Assembly: GCA_900769445.1 (NCBI GenBank)
Contig: CAAGGR010000028.1
Location: 1 to 26,761 of the forward strand
Length of the DNA stretch: 26,761 nt
Origin: an uncultured Alistipes sp.
GTDB taxonomy: Bacteria; Bacteroidota; Bacteroidia; Bacteroidales; Rikenellaceae
Direction of reading: 5' to 3'
In this document: in pieces, positions 6,931-13,626 of the stretch
Numbering within the stretch: position 1 is the first letter of the stretch
How the letters are laid out: each line of letters opens with the position of its first letter
Translations under genes and position numbers: made by a program
Notes under the pieces: model-generated
Databases searched by the model: none
Told to the model about the DNA's origin: nothing
Seen by the model: the letters and a program-made list of their open reading frames with translations, nothing else

Positions 6931-7665
6931 ATGGCTCGCTACTTTATTGAACTACAATACGACGGCACGGCATACTTTGGTTGGCAACGTCAGCCTGATG
7001 CTGTAACAGTGGAGGGAACTATCGAGGATAAACTCTCCATGCTACTGCGTGTGCCTACCGAGATTGTTGGTGCAGGACGCACCGATACGGGGGTTAATGC
7101 CTCGTTCTACACCGCGCACTTCGATAGTGATAGAGAGATAGACTGCTCACAGCTCCGCTATAAATTAAATAAAGTGCTACCCGAAGATATCGCCATTATG
7201 CGCATCTACGAGGTTGAGCCTACACTACACGCGCGCTTCGATGCCATAGAGAGAGAGTATACCTACTTTCTAACACCGCATAAATCGCCATTCCGTCGCT
7301 ATTCGGCTTGGCACTTTACCGCAGATATAGATGTCGATAGGATGAATGAGGCAGCCAGCAAACTTCTCGAATATGAGGACTTCACCTCGTTTGCGAAGCT
7401 GAACTCAAATAATAAGACCAATATCTGCCATATAAGCCACGCTAAGTGGGTTGTGGAGAGCGATGGCACACTACGCTTCACTATCCGTGCCAACCGTTTT
7501 TTGCGCAATATGGTACGCGCTATTGTTGGCACACTGGTAGATGTGGGTCGTGGCAAGTATAGTGTTGCAGAGTTCGAGGATATCATCCTATCGAAAGATC
7601 TCTCGCGCTGCAGCGCAGGCGCTCCCGCTTGTGGTTTGTTTTTGTCGGATGTAAAATACAAATAA
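6931..7665 (+). CDS. truA: tRNA pseudouridine(38-40) synthase TruA
   Basis: This enzyme isomerises uridines 38-40 of the tRNA anticodon arm to pseudouridine. It has 244 residues, normal length. The N-terminal LQYDGTAYFGWQRQP and the catalytic motif GAGRTDTGVNA are present, with the nucleophile Asp52. The C-terminal FLRNMVRAIVGTLVDVGRGK forms the conserved RNA-binding block. The residue two after TDTG is Asn where I expect His (GVHA). Codon use is less biased than in lpdA, fitting lower expression. The hairpin at 6889-6921 stands immediately before the start. The gene converges on miaB and shares a bidirectional terminator with it. Confidence 0.96.
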   Translation: MARYFIELQYDGTAYFGWQRQPDAVTVEGTIEDKLSMLLRVPTEIVGAGRTDTGVNASFYTAHFDSDREIDCSQLRYKLNKVLPEDIAIMRIYEVEPTLHARFDAIEREYTYFLTPHKSPFRRYSAWHFTADIDVDRMNEAASKLLEYEDFTSFAKLNSNNKTNICHISHAKWVVESDGTLRFTIRANRFLRNMVRAIVGTLVDVGRGKYSVAEFEDIILSKDLSRCSAGAPACGLFLSDVKYK

Positions 7666-7669
7666 CAAT

Positions 7670-7708
7670 AAAAATATAGCCTGCTCAGACGAGCAGGCTA
7701 TATTTTTT
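7670..7708. terminator. Bidirectional terminator between truA and miaB
   Basis: A near-perfect stem pairs AAAATATAGCCTGCTC (7671-7686) with GAGCAGGCTATATTTT (7691-7706) around loop AGAC. An A-tract lies on one side and a T-tract on the other, so it serves both convergent genes. Confidence 0.92.
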
Positions 7709-7718
7709 CAAATCGTTA

Positions 7719-9071
7719 TTATAAAATAACCTCACCAAACAACGTTGCTGATGAGCAACCTGTAATTCTAACTCTCACATAATCTCCGACCTTATAATTG
7801 TGGCGGTCGAATACTACCATCTTATTCTGTGAGGTGCGACCTGAGAGCTGAGCATCGCTACGCTTAGAGGTACACTCTACAAGGATTTCAAACTCCTTGC
7901 CGATATCGCGTTTGTTACTCTCCTCAGATAGTTTATTTTGTAGATCTATAATCTCTGTTAGACGACGAGTCTTGACATCCTCTGTGATATCGTCGCCGAG
8001 GTTACGCTGTGCGAAGGTGCCTGGGCGCTCGGAGTACTTGAACATATAGGCAAAGTCGTAACCTACCTCGCGCATAAGAGATAGAGTCTCCTGATGCTCC
8101 TCCTCGGTCTCGTGGGCAAAGCCAGCGATAAGGTCGGTGGTGATGGCGCAATCAGGCATATAGCGACGTATGGCCTCAACACGCTCCAAGTACCACTCGC
8201 GAGTGTACTTACGATTCATGCGCTTAAGCATCTCCGTAGAGCCAGACTGCGCAGGGAGATGTATCGCCTTGCATATGTTAGGCATAGATGCCATAGTCTC
8301 AAGGAGCTTGTCGCTGATATCCTTAGGGTGCGATGTCGCAAAGCGCACACGAAGGAGTGGTGATATCTCGGCCACCTGCTTAAGAAGCTCTGGGAAGTCT
8401 ACATCGCCTGTGCGGTATGAGTTTACGTTCTGTCCGAGGAGTGTTACCTCACGGTAGCCATTCTCGAAAAGTGTGCGAGCCTCAGCAACAATTGTCTTAG
8501 CATCACGACTGCGCTCGATACCACGTGTGTAAGGCACTACGCAGTATGAGCAGTAGTTATTACAGCCACGCATAATCGCGATAAAGGCGCTCACGCCATT
8601 TCTATCGAGGCGCACTGGCGCAATCTCGGCATATGTCTCCTCCTTCGAGAGTTCGACGTTGACTCCTGTAGCACCACCATCTACCTCGCGCACCAAGCGT
8701 GGTAGGTCGCGATATGAGTCGGGGCCAGCAACGATATCTACACCTGTGCCGCCCTGCGTAAGCTCCTCCTTTAGGCGCTCCGCCATACAGCCTATGATAC
8801 CAATGATAAGCGACGGCTTCTTCTTGCGCATATGTCGCATTTCACTAAGACGACCCCATATACGCTGCTCGGCATTATCGCGAATAGAGCAGGTGTTAAT
8901 CAACACAATATCCGCCTCCTCAAGGCTCTCGGTGTAGCGAAAACCCTCCTGCTGCATAATCGACACCACAATCTCCGAGTCGCCAACATTCATCTGGCAA
9001 CCGTAGGTCTCGATATATAACTTGCGACCACTACCTGTAAGTGGTCGAAGGTTATTAATGTTAATGTTCAT
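7719..9071 (-). CDS. miaB: tRNA ms2i6A37 methylthiotransferase MiaB
   Basis: This radical-SAM enzyme adds the 2-methylthio group to i6A at position 37 of tRNAs. It has 450 residues. The N-terminal UPF0004 domain has the three cysteines for the auxiliary Fe-S cluster: C25 (YGCQMN), C61 (NTCSIRDNAEQR, the MiaB signature rather than RimO) and C95 (GCMAERL). The radical-SAM CxxxCxxC is C170/C174/C177 in GCNNYCSYCVVPYTRG. The C-terminal TRAM domain follows, with KVGDYVRVRITGCSSATLFGEV. No consensus -7 box is evident just upstream on this strand. A hairpin (AATAAGGGGC/GCCCCTATT, 9083-9121) lies in the leader. Confidence 0.97.
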   Translation of the reverse strand: MNININNLRPLTGSGRKLYIETYGCQMNVGDSEIVVSIMQQEGFRYTESLEEADIVLINTCSIRDNAEQRIWGRLSEMRHMRKKKPSLIIGIIGCMAERLKEELTQGGTGVDIVAGPDSYRDLPRLVREVDGGATGVNVELSKEETYAEIAPVRLDRNGVSAFIAIMRGCNNYCSYCVVPYTRGIERSRDAKTIVAEARTLFENGYREVTLLGQNVNSYRTGDVDFPELLKQVAEISPLLRVRFATSHPKDISDKLLETMASMPNICKAIHLPAQSGSTEMLKRMNRKYTREWYLERVEAIRRYMPDCAITTDLIAGFAHETEEEHQETLSLMREVGYDFAYMFKYSERPGTFAQRNLGDDITEDVKTRRLTEIIDLQNKLSEESNKRDIGKEFEILVECTSKRSDAQLSGRTSQNKMVVFDRHNYKVGDYVRVRITGCSSATLFGEVIL

Positions 9072-9075
9072 ATTC

Positions 9076-9108
9076 TTTGTTAAATAAGGGGCTATCCTAT
9101 TAACTTTG
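9076..9108 (+). promoter_or_regulatory. Promoter match pointing into the tandem hairpins
   Basis: TTTG (9076-9079) and TAACTTTG (9101-9108), 21 bp apart, match the Bacteroidetes consensus on the plus strand. There is no plus-strand gene downstream. A transcript from here would run through both hairpin repeats and then antisense into the 3' end of the YitT-family gene. Confidence 0.35.
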
Positions 9109-9134
9109 GACCGCCCCTATTTGTTTTATCTCGG

Positions 9135-9237
9135 TTTTAGGCTATTTTGAGGCTGCTCGAGGATTGAAAAAGCGGAGTTTACTCGATGTAAATGAGCATT
9201 TTTCAATCGAGGCAGACGCCAAAAGAACAATCTAAAA
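9135..9237. repeat. Tandem hairpin repeat, copy 1
   Basis: The 87-bp core at 9140-9226 is an imperfect palindrome. CTGC-TCGA-TTGAAAAA-GC on the left pairs with its complement on the right. The top is an apical TTTAC/GTAAA stem with a TCGAT loop, and lower arms TTTTG/CCAAAA close the base. Outer flanks TTTTAG (9135-9140) and CTAAAA (9232-9237) continue the pairing. It differs from copy 2 at three positions. Confidence 0.85.
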
Positions 9238-9267
9238 ATAACTTTACTGGTTGCACAATAAAATTAC

Positions 9268-9374
9268 TTTTAAGTCGGCTATTTTGAGGCTGCTCGAAGA
9301 TTGAAAAAGCGAAGTTTACTCGACGTAAATGAGCATTTTTCAATCGAGGCAGACGCCAAAAGAGCCACTTAAAA
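9268..9374. repeat. Tandem hairpin repeat, copy 2
   Basis: The core at 9277-9363 is identical to copy 1 except for three transitions. All three lie in predicted bulge, internal-loop or apical-loop positions. The outer arms are TTTTAAGT (9268-9275) and ACTTAAAA (9367-9374), unlike the arms of copy 1 but perfectly complementary to each other. It ends 5 bp before the YitT-family stop codon. The two cores are separated by 50 bp of A/T-rich sequence. Together they fill most of the 308-bp gap, which holds no gene. Confidence 0.85.
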
Positions 9375-9379
9375 TAATT

Positions 9380-10393
9380 TTATTCAGTAGGCATACCATT
9401 CTCCTCAGGGAAAGGCTTAAATCCCTTACCAAAGGTATCGTATGCATCGGTTACAACCACAAAGGCTGTAGGGTCAAACTCTTTAATTTTTTGCTGTACG
9501 GTGCGCACTTCCTTACGGTTAACAACGAGGAAGATCATCTCCTTATCGTGGTCTGTGTACATACCCTTAGCCTTGAGATATGTACCACCACGGTTAAGGT
9601 CGTGAAGGATATACTCACGCATCTCTTCAGAGTGGTTCTCGCTGATGATATAAAGGAGCTTATCGCGTGAAGCACCGTCGATAGTATATCCCAATACCTT
9701 AGCATTCACAAATATACATACTGCAGAGTAGAGTGAGAGCATAACACCCTGACCTGGGCCGTCAATACCGACACCGAAGCCGATAACCACCAAACCGCTA
9801 AGCACGATAATTGCATCCGAAAGAAGAACACCATTAGCGAACTTCATCTTCGCGAACTTATGTAGGAGCATACCTGTAATATCGGTACCACCTGTAGCAG
9901 CATTATTGCGAATAACGATACCTACGCCAATACCACTGAACACACCACCGATAATAGCAGCAAGCATGAGGTGCGACGATAGGTCAATCTGACCACCAAG
10001 CAAAAGCGAAGGGTCAAGAGCCTCGATAGCCTCCTTGTTTGGATAAACCAAGTAATCGAGGATATTCATAATACCTGGAGTGATGAATGATGCAAAGATT
10101 GTACGACCACCGAAGGTACCGCCAAAGAGTAGTAGCGCGGTGCAGATAAGTGGCACATCAAACATATAACCGAACGTACCCACCTGAATTGTTGGGAAGA
10201 GATTGTGAAGCACCAATGCCAAACCGTAGATACCTCCAGGCACCAAGTTGTATGGGTTGATAAATACAACAAAGGCTACTGCCACAAGGATACAGCCAAA
10301 GACAATCTGCGCCATTGATGACCACCAGCGCCAATCTGTTACAGACTTCTTTACAGAGGCTGACACGTTGGCAAAACTCAATTTCGATTTCAT
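9380..10393 (-). CDS. YitT family membrane protein (DUF161 + DUF2179)
   Basis: This is an integral inner-membrane protein of unknown biochemical role; YitT-family members are widespread in Firmicutes and Bacteroidetes. I start it at ATG 10393 (337 residues, MKSKLSFANVS). A longer frame from 10450 would place the -7 promoter box inside the coding region. The N-terminal half has several hydrophobic segments typical of DUF161, with the Gly-rich LVPGGIYGLALVLHN and GGVFSGIGVGIVIRNNAATGG blocks. After about residue 245 comes a soluble DUF2179 domain with RGGTYLKAKGMYTDHDKEMIFLVV. It is divergent from plsY, and its 3' end abuts the tandem hairpin repeats. Confidence 0.88.
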   Translation of the reverse strand: MKSKLSFANVSASVKKSVTDWRWWSSMAQIVFGCILVAVAFVVFINPYNLVPGGIYGLALVLHNLFPTIQVGTFGYMFDVPLICTALLLFGGTFGGRTIFASFITPGIMNILDYLVYPNKEAIEALDPSLLLGGQIDLSSHLMLAAIIGGVFSGIGVGIVIRNNAATGGTDITGMLLHKFAKMKFANGVLLSDAIIVLSGLVVIGFGVGIDGPGQGVMLSLYSAVCIFVNAKVLGYTIDGASRDKLLYIISENHSEEMREYILHDLNRGGTYLKAKGMYTDHDKEMIFLVVNRKEVRTVQQKIKEFDPTAFVVVTDAYDTFGKGFKPFPEENGMPTE

Positions 10394-10420
10394 AAATATG
10401 CGTTTATACGTTTTCCAAAA

Positions 10421-10451
10421 CAAATTTAGGTTATTTTTTCGAAACAACAAT
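10421..10451 (-). promoter_or_regulatory. Predicted promoter of the YitT-family gene
   Basis: On the minus strand, ATTG (10451-10448) and TAAATTTG (10428-10421) are separated by 19 bp. The -7 box is an exact consensus match. The implied start near 10414 gives a leader of about 20 nt and supports translation from 10393. Confidence 0.6.
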
Positions 10452-10525
10452 AGTTAAAACTATTTTTTTAACGTCAACAACATGTTTTAAGTATTCTTTC
10501 CGAGATTAAAATAGATGCTAAAAAT

Positions 10526-10555
10526 TTTGTTTTTGCCCTTTTTTTAGTATCTTTG
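10526..10555 (+). promoter_or_regulatory. Predicted plsY operon promoter
   Basis: TTTG (10526-10529), 18 bp, then TATCTTTG (10548-10555) is a textbook Bacteroidetes promoter. Transcription would begin near 10562, giving a leader of about 55 nt before the plsY ATG. Confidence 0.75.
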
Positions 10556-10615
10556 TGTTATAAGCAGAGTGCTTATTCAAACACAAACAATTGAAGATTA
10601 AACATTTAACTACTT

Positions 10616-11326
10616 ATGGAAGCGTGGAGTGTAACGACTTGGCTCTCTATTATTGCTATTATGATAGCAGCCTATTTACTTGGCTCAATACCAAGTGCTG
10701 TGTGGATTGGAAAGAAATATTATGGCATAGATATTCGCGAACATGGATCAAAGAATGCAGGTACTACAAATATGTTGCGTGTGCTTGGAAAAAAGGCGGC
10801 ACTTCCTGTATTTGTCATCGACTATTTCAAGGGTTTTTGCGCCGTAATTCTAACATCGCTAATGCGCTACGATGATGCTGTATCTGACTCAAGCATTATC
10901 ACACTACGCATTATTGCCACAGCATTCGTAGTGCTTGGACACATCTTCCCAATCTTTGCGGGTTTCAAAGGTGGCAAGGGTGTTGCGACACTCCTCGGTG
11001 CAGGTACTGGCATCTACGCCCCTATCCTACTTCTTAGTTTTGGTGTGTGGTGCGTAATATTCGCTATATGGCACTATGTGTCGCTTGCATCTATGATAGC
11101 AGGATGCAGCTACCCTCTCTTCGTGATTATATTCTCTACTATGACCTACGATGATGCTGCGCCATTTGGCAATGTGCCATTCATCATCTTCTCATGGGCT
11201 GTGGCAGTACTTCTTATCTGGACACACCGCAAGAATATCAGCCGTCTAAAGGATGGCACAGAATCAAAGATATATCTTTGGGGCGCCCCAAAAGAGGAGG
11301 AGAATAAGGAAAATACAAACAACTAA
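10616..11326 (+). CDS. plsY: Glycerol-3-phosphate acyltransferase PlsY
   Basis: This inner-membrane enzyme transfers an acyl group from acyl-phosphate to glycerol-3-phosphate, the first step of phospholipid synthesis with PlsX. It has 236 residues with several hydrophobic segments. The three conserved cytoplasmic motifs are visible: GSIPSA (23-28), HGSKNAGTTNMLRVLG (43-58) and HIFPIFAGFKGGKGVAT (109-125). The protein ends in a hydrophilic Glu/Asn-rich tail. The M64 peptidase begins 12 bp downstream and probably shares the transcript, although no functional link between the two is evident. Confidence 0.96.
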   Translation: MEAWSVTTWLSIIAIMIAAYLLGSIPSAVWIGKKYYGIDIREHGSKNAGTTNMLRVLGKKAALPVFVIDYFKGFCAVILTSLMRYDDAVSDSSIITLRIIATAFVVLGHIFPIFAGFKGGKGVATLLGAGTGIYAPILLLSFGVWCVIFAIWHYVSLASMIAGCSYPLFVIIFSTMTYDDAAPFGNVPFIIFSWAVAVLLIWTHRKNISRLKDGTESKIYLWGAPKEEENKENTNN

Positions 11327-11338
11327 AATATACTCATT

Positions 11339-12622
11339 ATGAGACGACTTCTATTGGCAATAATGGCTATTGCCCTCACAACATCGCTCTACGCACAAGA
11401 TTTCCACCATTCATTCAAGGATGGCACATTGCGCATAGACTATACCTTTATGGGCAATGCTAACGAGCAGCATGTGGCGCTGCGCGATATGTCATATACC
11501 GACAATTGGTATGGTCGTCGTATCAACCTCGACAGCGTTCCTCTAAAGGGCAATGGCGACCTTACGCTACGCGACAGCAAGAGCGGTAAGGTTATCTATA
11601 TGACCTCGTTCTCATCACTCTTCCAGGAGTGGATTACCACACCCGAGGCGTTGGAGGTATCTAAGAGTTTCGAGTTCACACTCCTTGTTCCTATGCCTCT
11701 AAAGCCAGCTATTGCGACACTTGTGCTACGCGACAACACTGGCAAAGAGAGCGTACATAGCTACACTATCAACCCTGATGATGTGCTTATCCGCAACCGC
11801 TCGCAGCAGCAGCCACTACCTTATAAATACCTACATAAGGGCGGCGACTCAAAGGAGTGTATCGACGTTGTAATCCTTGCCGAGGGCTACAAGGCTGAGG
11901 AGATGGAGACATTCTTGACAGATGCCCTTCTCACAAAGAAGGAGATTCTTAGCTACGAGCCATTCCGCAGCCATAGCGAGAAGTTTAACTTTATCGCTGT
12001 AACATCGCCATCGTTGGATAGCAATGTCAGCGTACCTCAGGCTGGCGACTGGCGCGAGACCGCTGTAAGTTCCAACTTTATGACATTCTACATGGCTCGC
12101 TACCTTACCTCTGGCAATGTATACGACATGTACGACTTGGTTACAAATATCCCTTGCGAGCATCTTATAATCCTCGCAAACACAGGTAACTATGGTGGCG
12201 GTGGCATCTACAACTCGTACACCCTCACCACAGCACACCATAAGGACTTCCGCCCCGTTGTAGTGCATGAGTTCGGACACTCGTTTGCAGGTCTTGGCGA
12301 CGAGTACTTCTACGACAACGATGACGACAACGACAATATGCACTCACTTAAGCATGAGCCTTGGGAGCCAAATATCACTACGTTGGTAGACTTCGACTCT
12401 AAGTGGGCAGATATGCTTCCATACGGTATCGAGGTGCCAACAACGGTAACTCCTGAGCGCACAGCAAACTACACCGTAGGTCTTTACGAGGGTGGTGGCT
12501 ACCTCTCTAAGGGCATCTACCGCCCAGCAGATGTATGTCGTATGCGCAACAACACTGCCGAGCGCTTCTGCCCAGTATGCCAGCGCGCTATCGAGCGTGT
12601 TATCGTTCATCAGGCAGAGTAA
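11339..12622 (+). CDS. Secreted M64-family (IgA peptidase-like) metallopeptidase
   Basis: This is a predicted secreted zinc peptidase of family M64, named for a Clostridium IgA protease; related proteins are common in gut Bacteroidetes. Residues 1-19 form a signal peptide (MRRLLLAIMAIAL, cleavage around LYAQ-D). An N-terminal beta-rich domain (about 20-155, M64_N-like) precedes the catalytic domain. The zinc site is H310-E311-F-G-H314 in VVVHEFGHSFAGLGDEY, with D321/E322 after it, as expected for the family. CRMRN and a CPVCQ motif close the domain. It has 427 residues. It is translationally close to plsY (12-bp gap) and is followed by a strong terminator. IgA cleavage should not be assumed; most homologues are untested. 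Confidence 0.9.
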   Translation: MRRLLLAIMAIALTTSLYAQDFHHSFKDGTLRIDYTFMGNANEQHVALRDMSYTDNWYGRRINLDSVPLKGNGDLTLRDSKSGKVIYMTSFSSLFQEWITTPEALEVSKSFEFTLLVPMPLKPAIATLVLRDNTGKESVHSYTINPDDVLIRNRSQQQPLPYKYLHKGGDSKECIDVVILAEGYKAEEMETFLTDALLTKKEILSYEPFRSHSEKFNFIAVTSPSLDSNVSVPQAGDWRETAVSSNFMTFYMARYLTSGNVYDMYDLVTNIPCEHLIILANTGNYGGGGIYNSYTLTTAHHKDFRPVVVHEFGHSFAGLGDEYFYDNDDDNDNMHSLKHEPWEPNITTLVDFDSKWADMLPYGIEVPTTVTPERTANYTVGLYEGGGYLSKGIYRPADVCRMRNNTAERFCPVCQRAIERVIVHQAE

Positions 12623-12640
12623 CTTCCTATACATACCATA

Positions 12641-12681
12641 AATAAGAGGCTGACTAAAAACAAGATAGTCAGCCTCTTATT
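12641..12681 (+). terminator. Terminator of the plsY-M64 operon
   Basis: AATAAGAGGCTGACTA (12641-12656) pairs perfectly with TAGTCAGCCTCTTATT (12666-12681) over a 9-nt loop, followed by TTGG. The stem is 16 bp. Confidence 0.85.
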
Positions 12682-12688
12682 TTGGCTC

Positions 12689-12696
12689 TATTTTTG
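12689..12696 (+). promoter_or_regulatory. Predicted -7 box of the superoxide dismutase gene
   Basis: TATTTTTG matches TAnnTTTG, 39 bp before the sod ATG and immediately after the preceding terminator. The expected -33 position falls inside the terminator stem and shows no clear TTTG. Confidence 0.45.
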
Positions 12697-12735
12697 TGTA
12701 GACGGTGTCATATAAATCCTTAAAATTTAACTATT

Positions 12736-13356
12736 ATGACACTAAGAACTATTGCAGCATCACTGCTTACAATTACAGAGTTGCCATACGCCTACGATGC
12801 TTTAGAGCCATATATCTCGGCTGAGACTATGCACTTCCACCACGACAAACACTATGCGGGATATGTCGCAAAACTCGGAGAACTTACAGAGGGAACACGA
12901 TATAGAGGCATGCCCTTAGAAGAGGTGATAACAAGTAGTGATGGCGCAATATTTAACAATGCGTCGCAGGCATGGAATCATGTCTTCTACTTCGATAGTT
13001 TAGCCCCCAAGAGCAGGGCTAAGCACCACCCTACGGGGGAGCTACGACGCGCTATAGATGAGCAGTTTGGCTCGGTAGATGAGCTTAAAAAGCGTATGAC
13101 AGCCATGGCTGTAACACTCTTTGGCTCGGGTTGGATATGGCTTGCAACGGATAGCGATGGCAAGCTCTACATACTCTCGAAGCCAAATGCTGGCACACCT
13201 CTAACGGATGGACTTATACCGTTGCTCTGCATCGATGTTTGGGAACACGCATACTACATTGACTACCGCAACGCCCGCAAGGATGCTGTTGAGAAGCTAT
13301 GGCATGTCGTCGACTGGTCGGTCGTAGAGGCAAGGTATGATAATGTGGTGATTTAA
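12736..13356 (+). CDS. sodB: Fe-type (or cambialistic) superoxide dismutase
   Basis: This enzyme dismutates superoxide to oxygen and peroxide. It has 206 residues. The metal ligands align as H35 (HFHHDKHY), H82 (NHVFYF), D167 and H171 (DVWEHAYYIDYRNAR). Gln78 in NNASQAWNH is the active-site glutamine position of the iron class, so Fe or cambialistic use is more likely than strict Mn. The protein starts with about 13 residues (MTLRTIAASLLTI) before the usual ELPYAYDALEP. This stretch is mildly hydrophobic but too short for a convincing signal peptide, and the only ATG is here. The gene is monocistronic and converges on tamL across a repeat-rich gap. Confidence 0.93.
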   Translation: MTLRTIAASLLTITELPYAYDALEPYISAETMHFHHDKHYAGYVAKLGELTEGTRYRGMPLEEVITSSDGAIFNNASQAWNHVFYFDSLAPKSRAKHHPTGELRRAIDEQFGSVDELKKRMTAMAVTLFGSGWIWLATDSDGKLYILSKPNAGTPLTDGLIPLLCIDVWEHAYYIDYRNARKDAVEKLWHVVDWSVVEARYDNVVI

Positions 13357-13371
13357 AGAAAATCAAATAAG

Positions 13372-13469
13372 ACGACAGGGACAACAGGGACAACAAAGTT
13401 AGCAGAGAAATTTATTATCATTCTGATGATACTCTGTTTCGCTGTGGTCTCTTTCGTCTCTGTGGTCTC
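13372..13469. repeat. Short tandem 9-mers with an inverted partner
   Basis: Three 9-bp units (ACGACAGGG, ACAACAGGG, ACAACAAAG) run from 13372 to 13398. Two copies of CTGTGGTCTC follow at 13442-13451 and 13460-13469. Each 10-mer can pair with a GGGACAACA unit at 9 of 10 positions on plus-strand RNA, counting G·U wobble. It lies just after the sod stop codon. It may be a foldback element or a degenerate repeat. It is not a CRISPR. Confidence 0.5.
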
Positions 13470-13496
13470 AAAAAAAACCTTCCCAAGCCCCACAAC

Positions 13497-13626
13497 CCAA
13501 TTTCTTGTCAGAAGGGGTTAGGCTTGGCCTCGATAAAGAGATTGCCCCAGATGGGACATACTAGGCGTATTTCCCATTTGGGGCAATGATTGAGAGGTCG
13601 AGAATAACCCCTTATCACAAGAAATT
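13497..13626. repeat. 129-bp palindromic element (copy 2)
   Basis: Outer arms 13499-13520 and 13605-13626 pair at 20 of 22 positions. The central hairpin pairs 13541-13561 with 13567-13587, with one C·T mismatch four pairs below a TAGGC loop and one G·T. Bases 13497-13518 are identical to 627-648 of copy 1. The right arm overlaps the first base of the tamL stop codon as read on the plus strand (13626). It sits between the convergent sod and tamL genes and may terminate one or both. Confidence 0.8.

Noticed and set aside
9135..9374. Tandem hairpins read as an IS remnant or small gene
   Set aside because: There is no open frame of note, no transposase fragment and no target-site duplication that I can see. 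Structure is the only consistent signal.
10394..10450. 19-residue N-terminal extension of the YitT-family protein
   Set aside because: The exact consensus -7 box at 10421-10428 lies within it, so the transcript probably starts downstream of this ATG.
11849..12343. 164-codon minus-strand frame opposite the M64 peptidase
   Set aside because: It is a shadow of the peptidase gene, which has a signal peptide and an intact zinc motif. The antisense product has no features.
13372..13469. Possible CRISPR array
   Set aside because: The units are 9-10 bp without regular spacers, and no cas genes are present.
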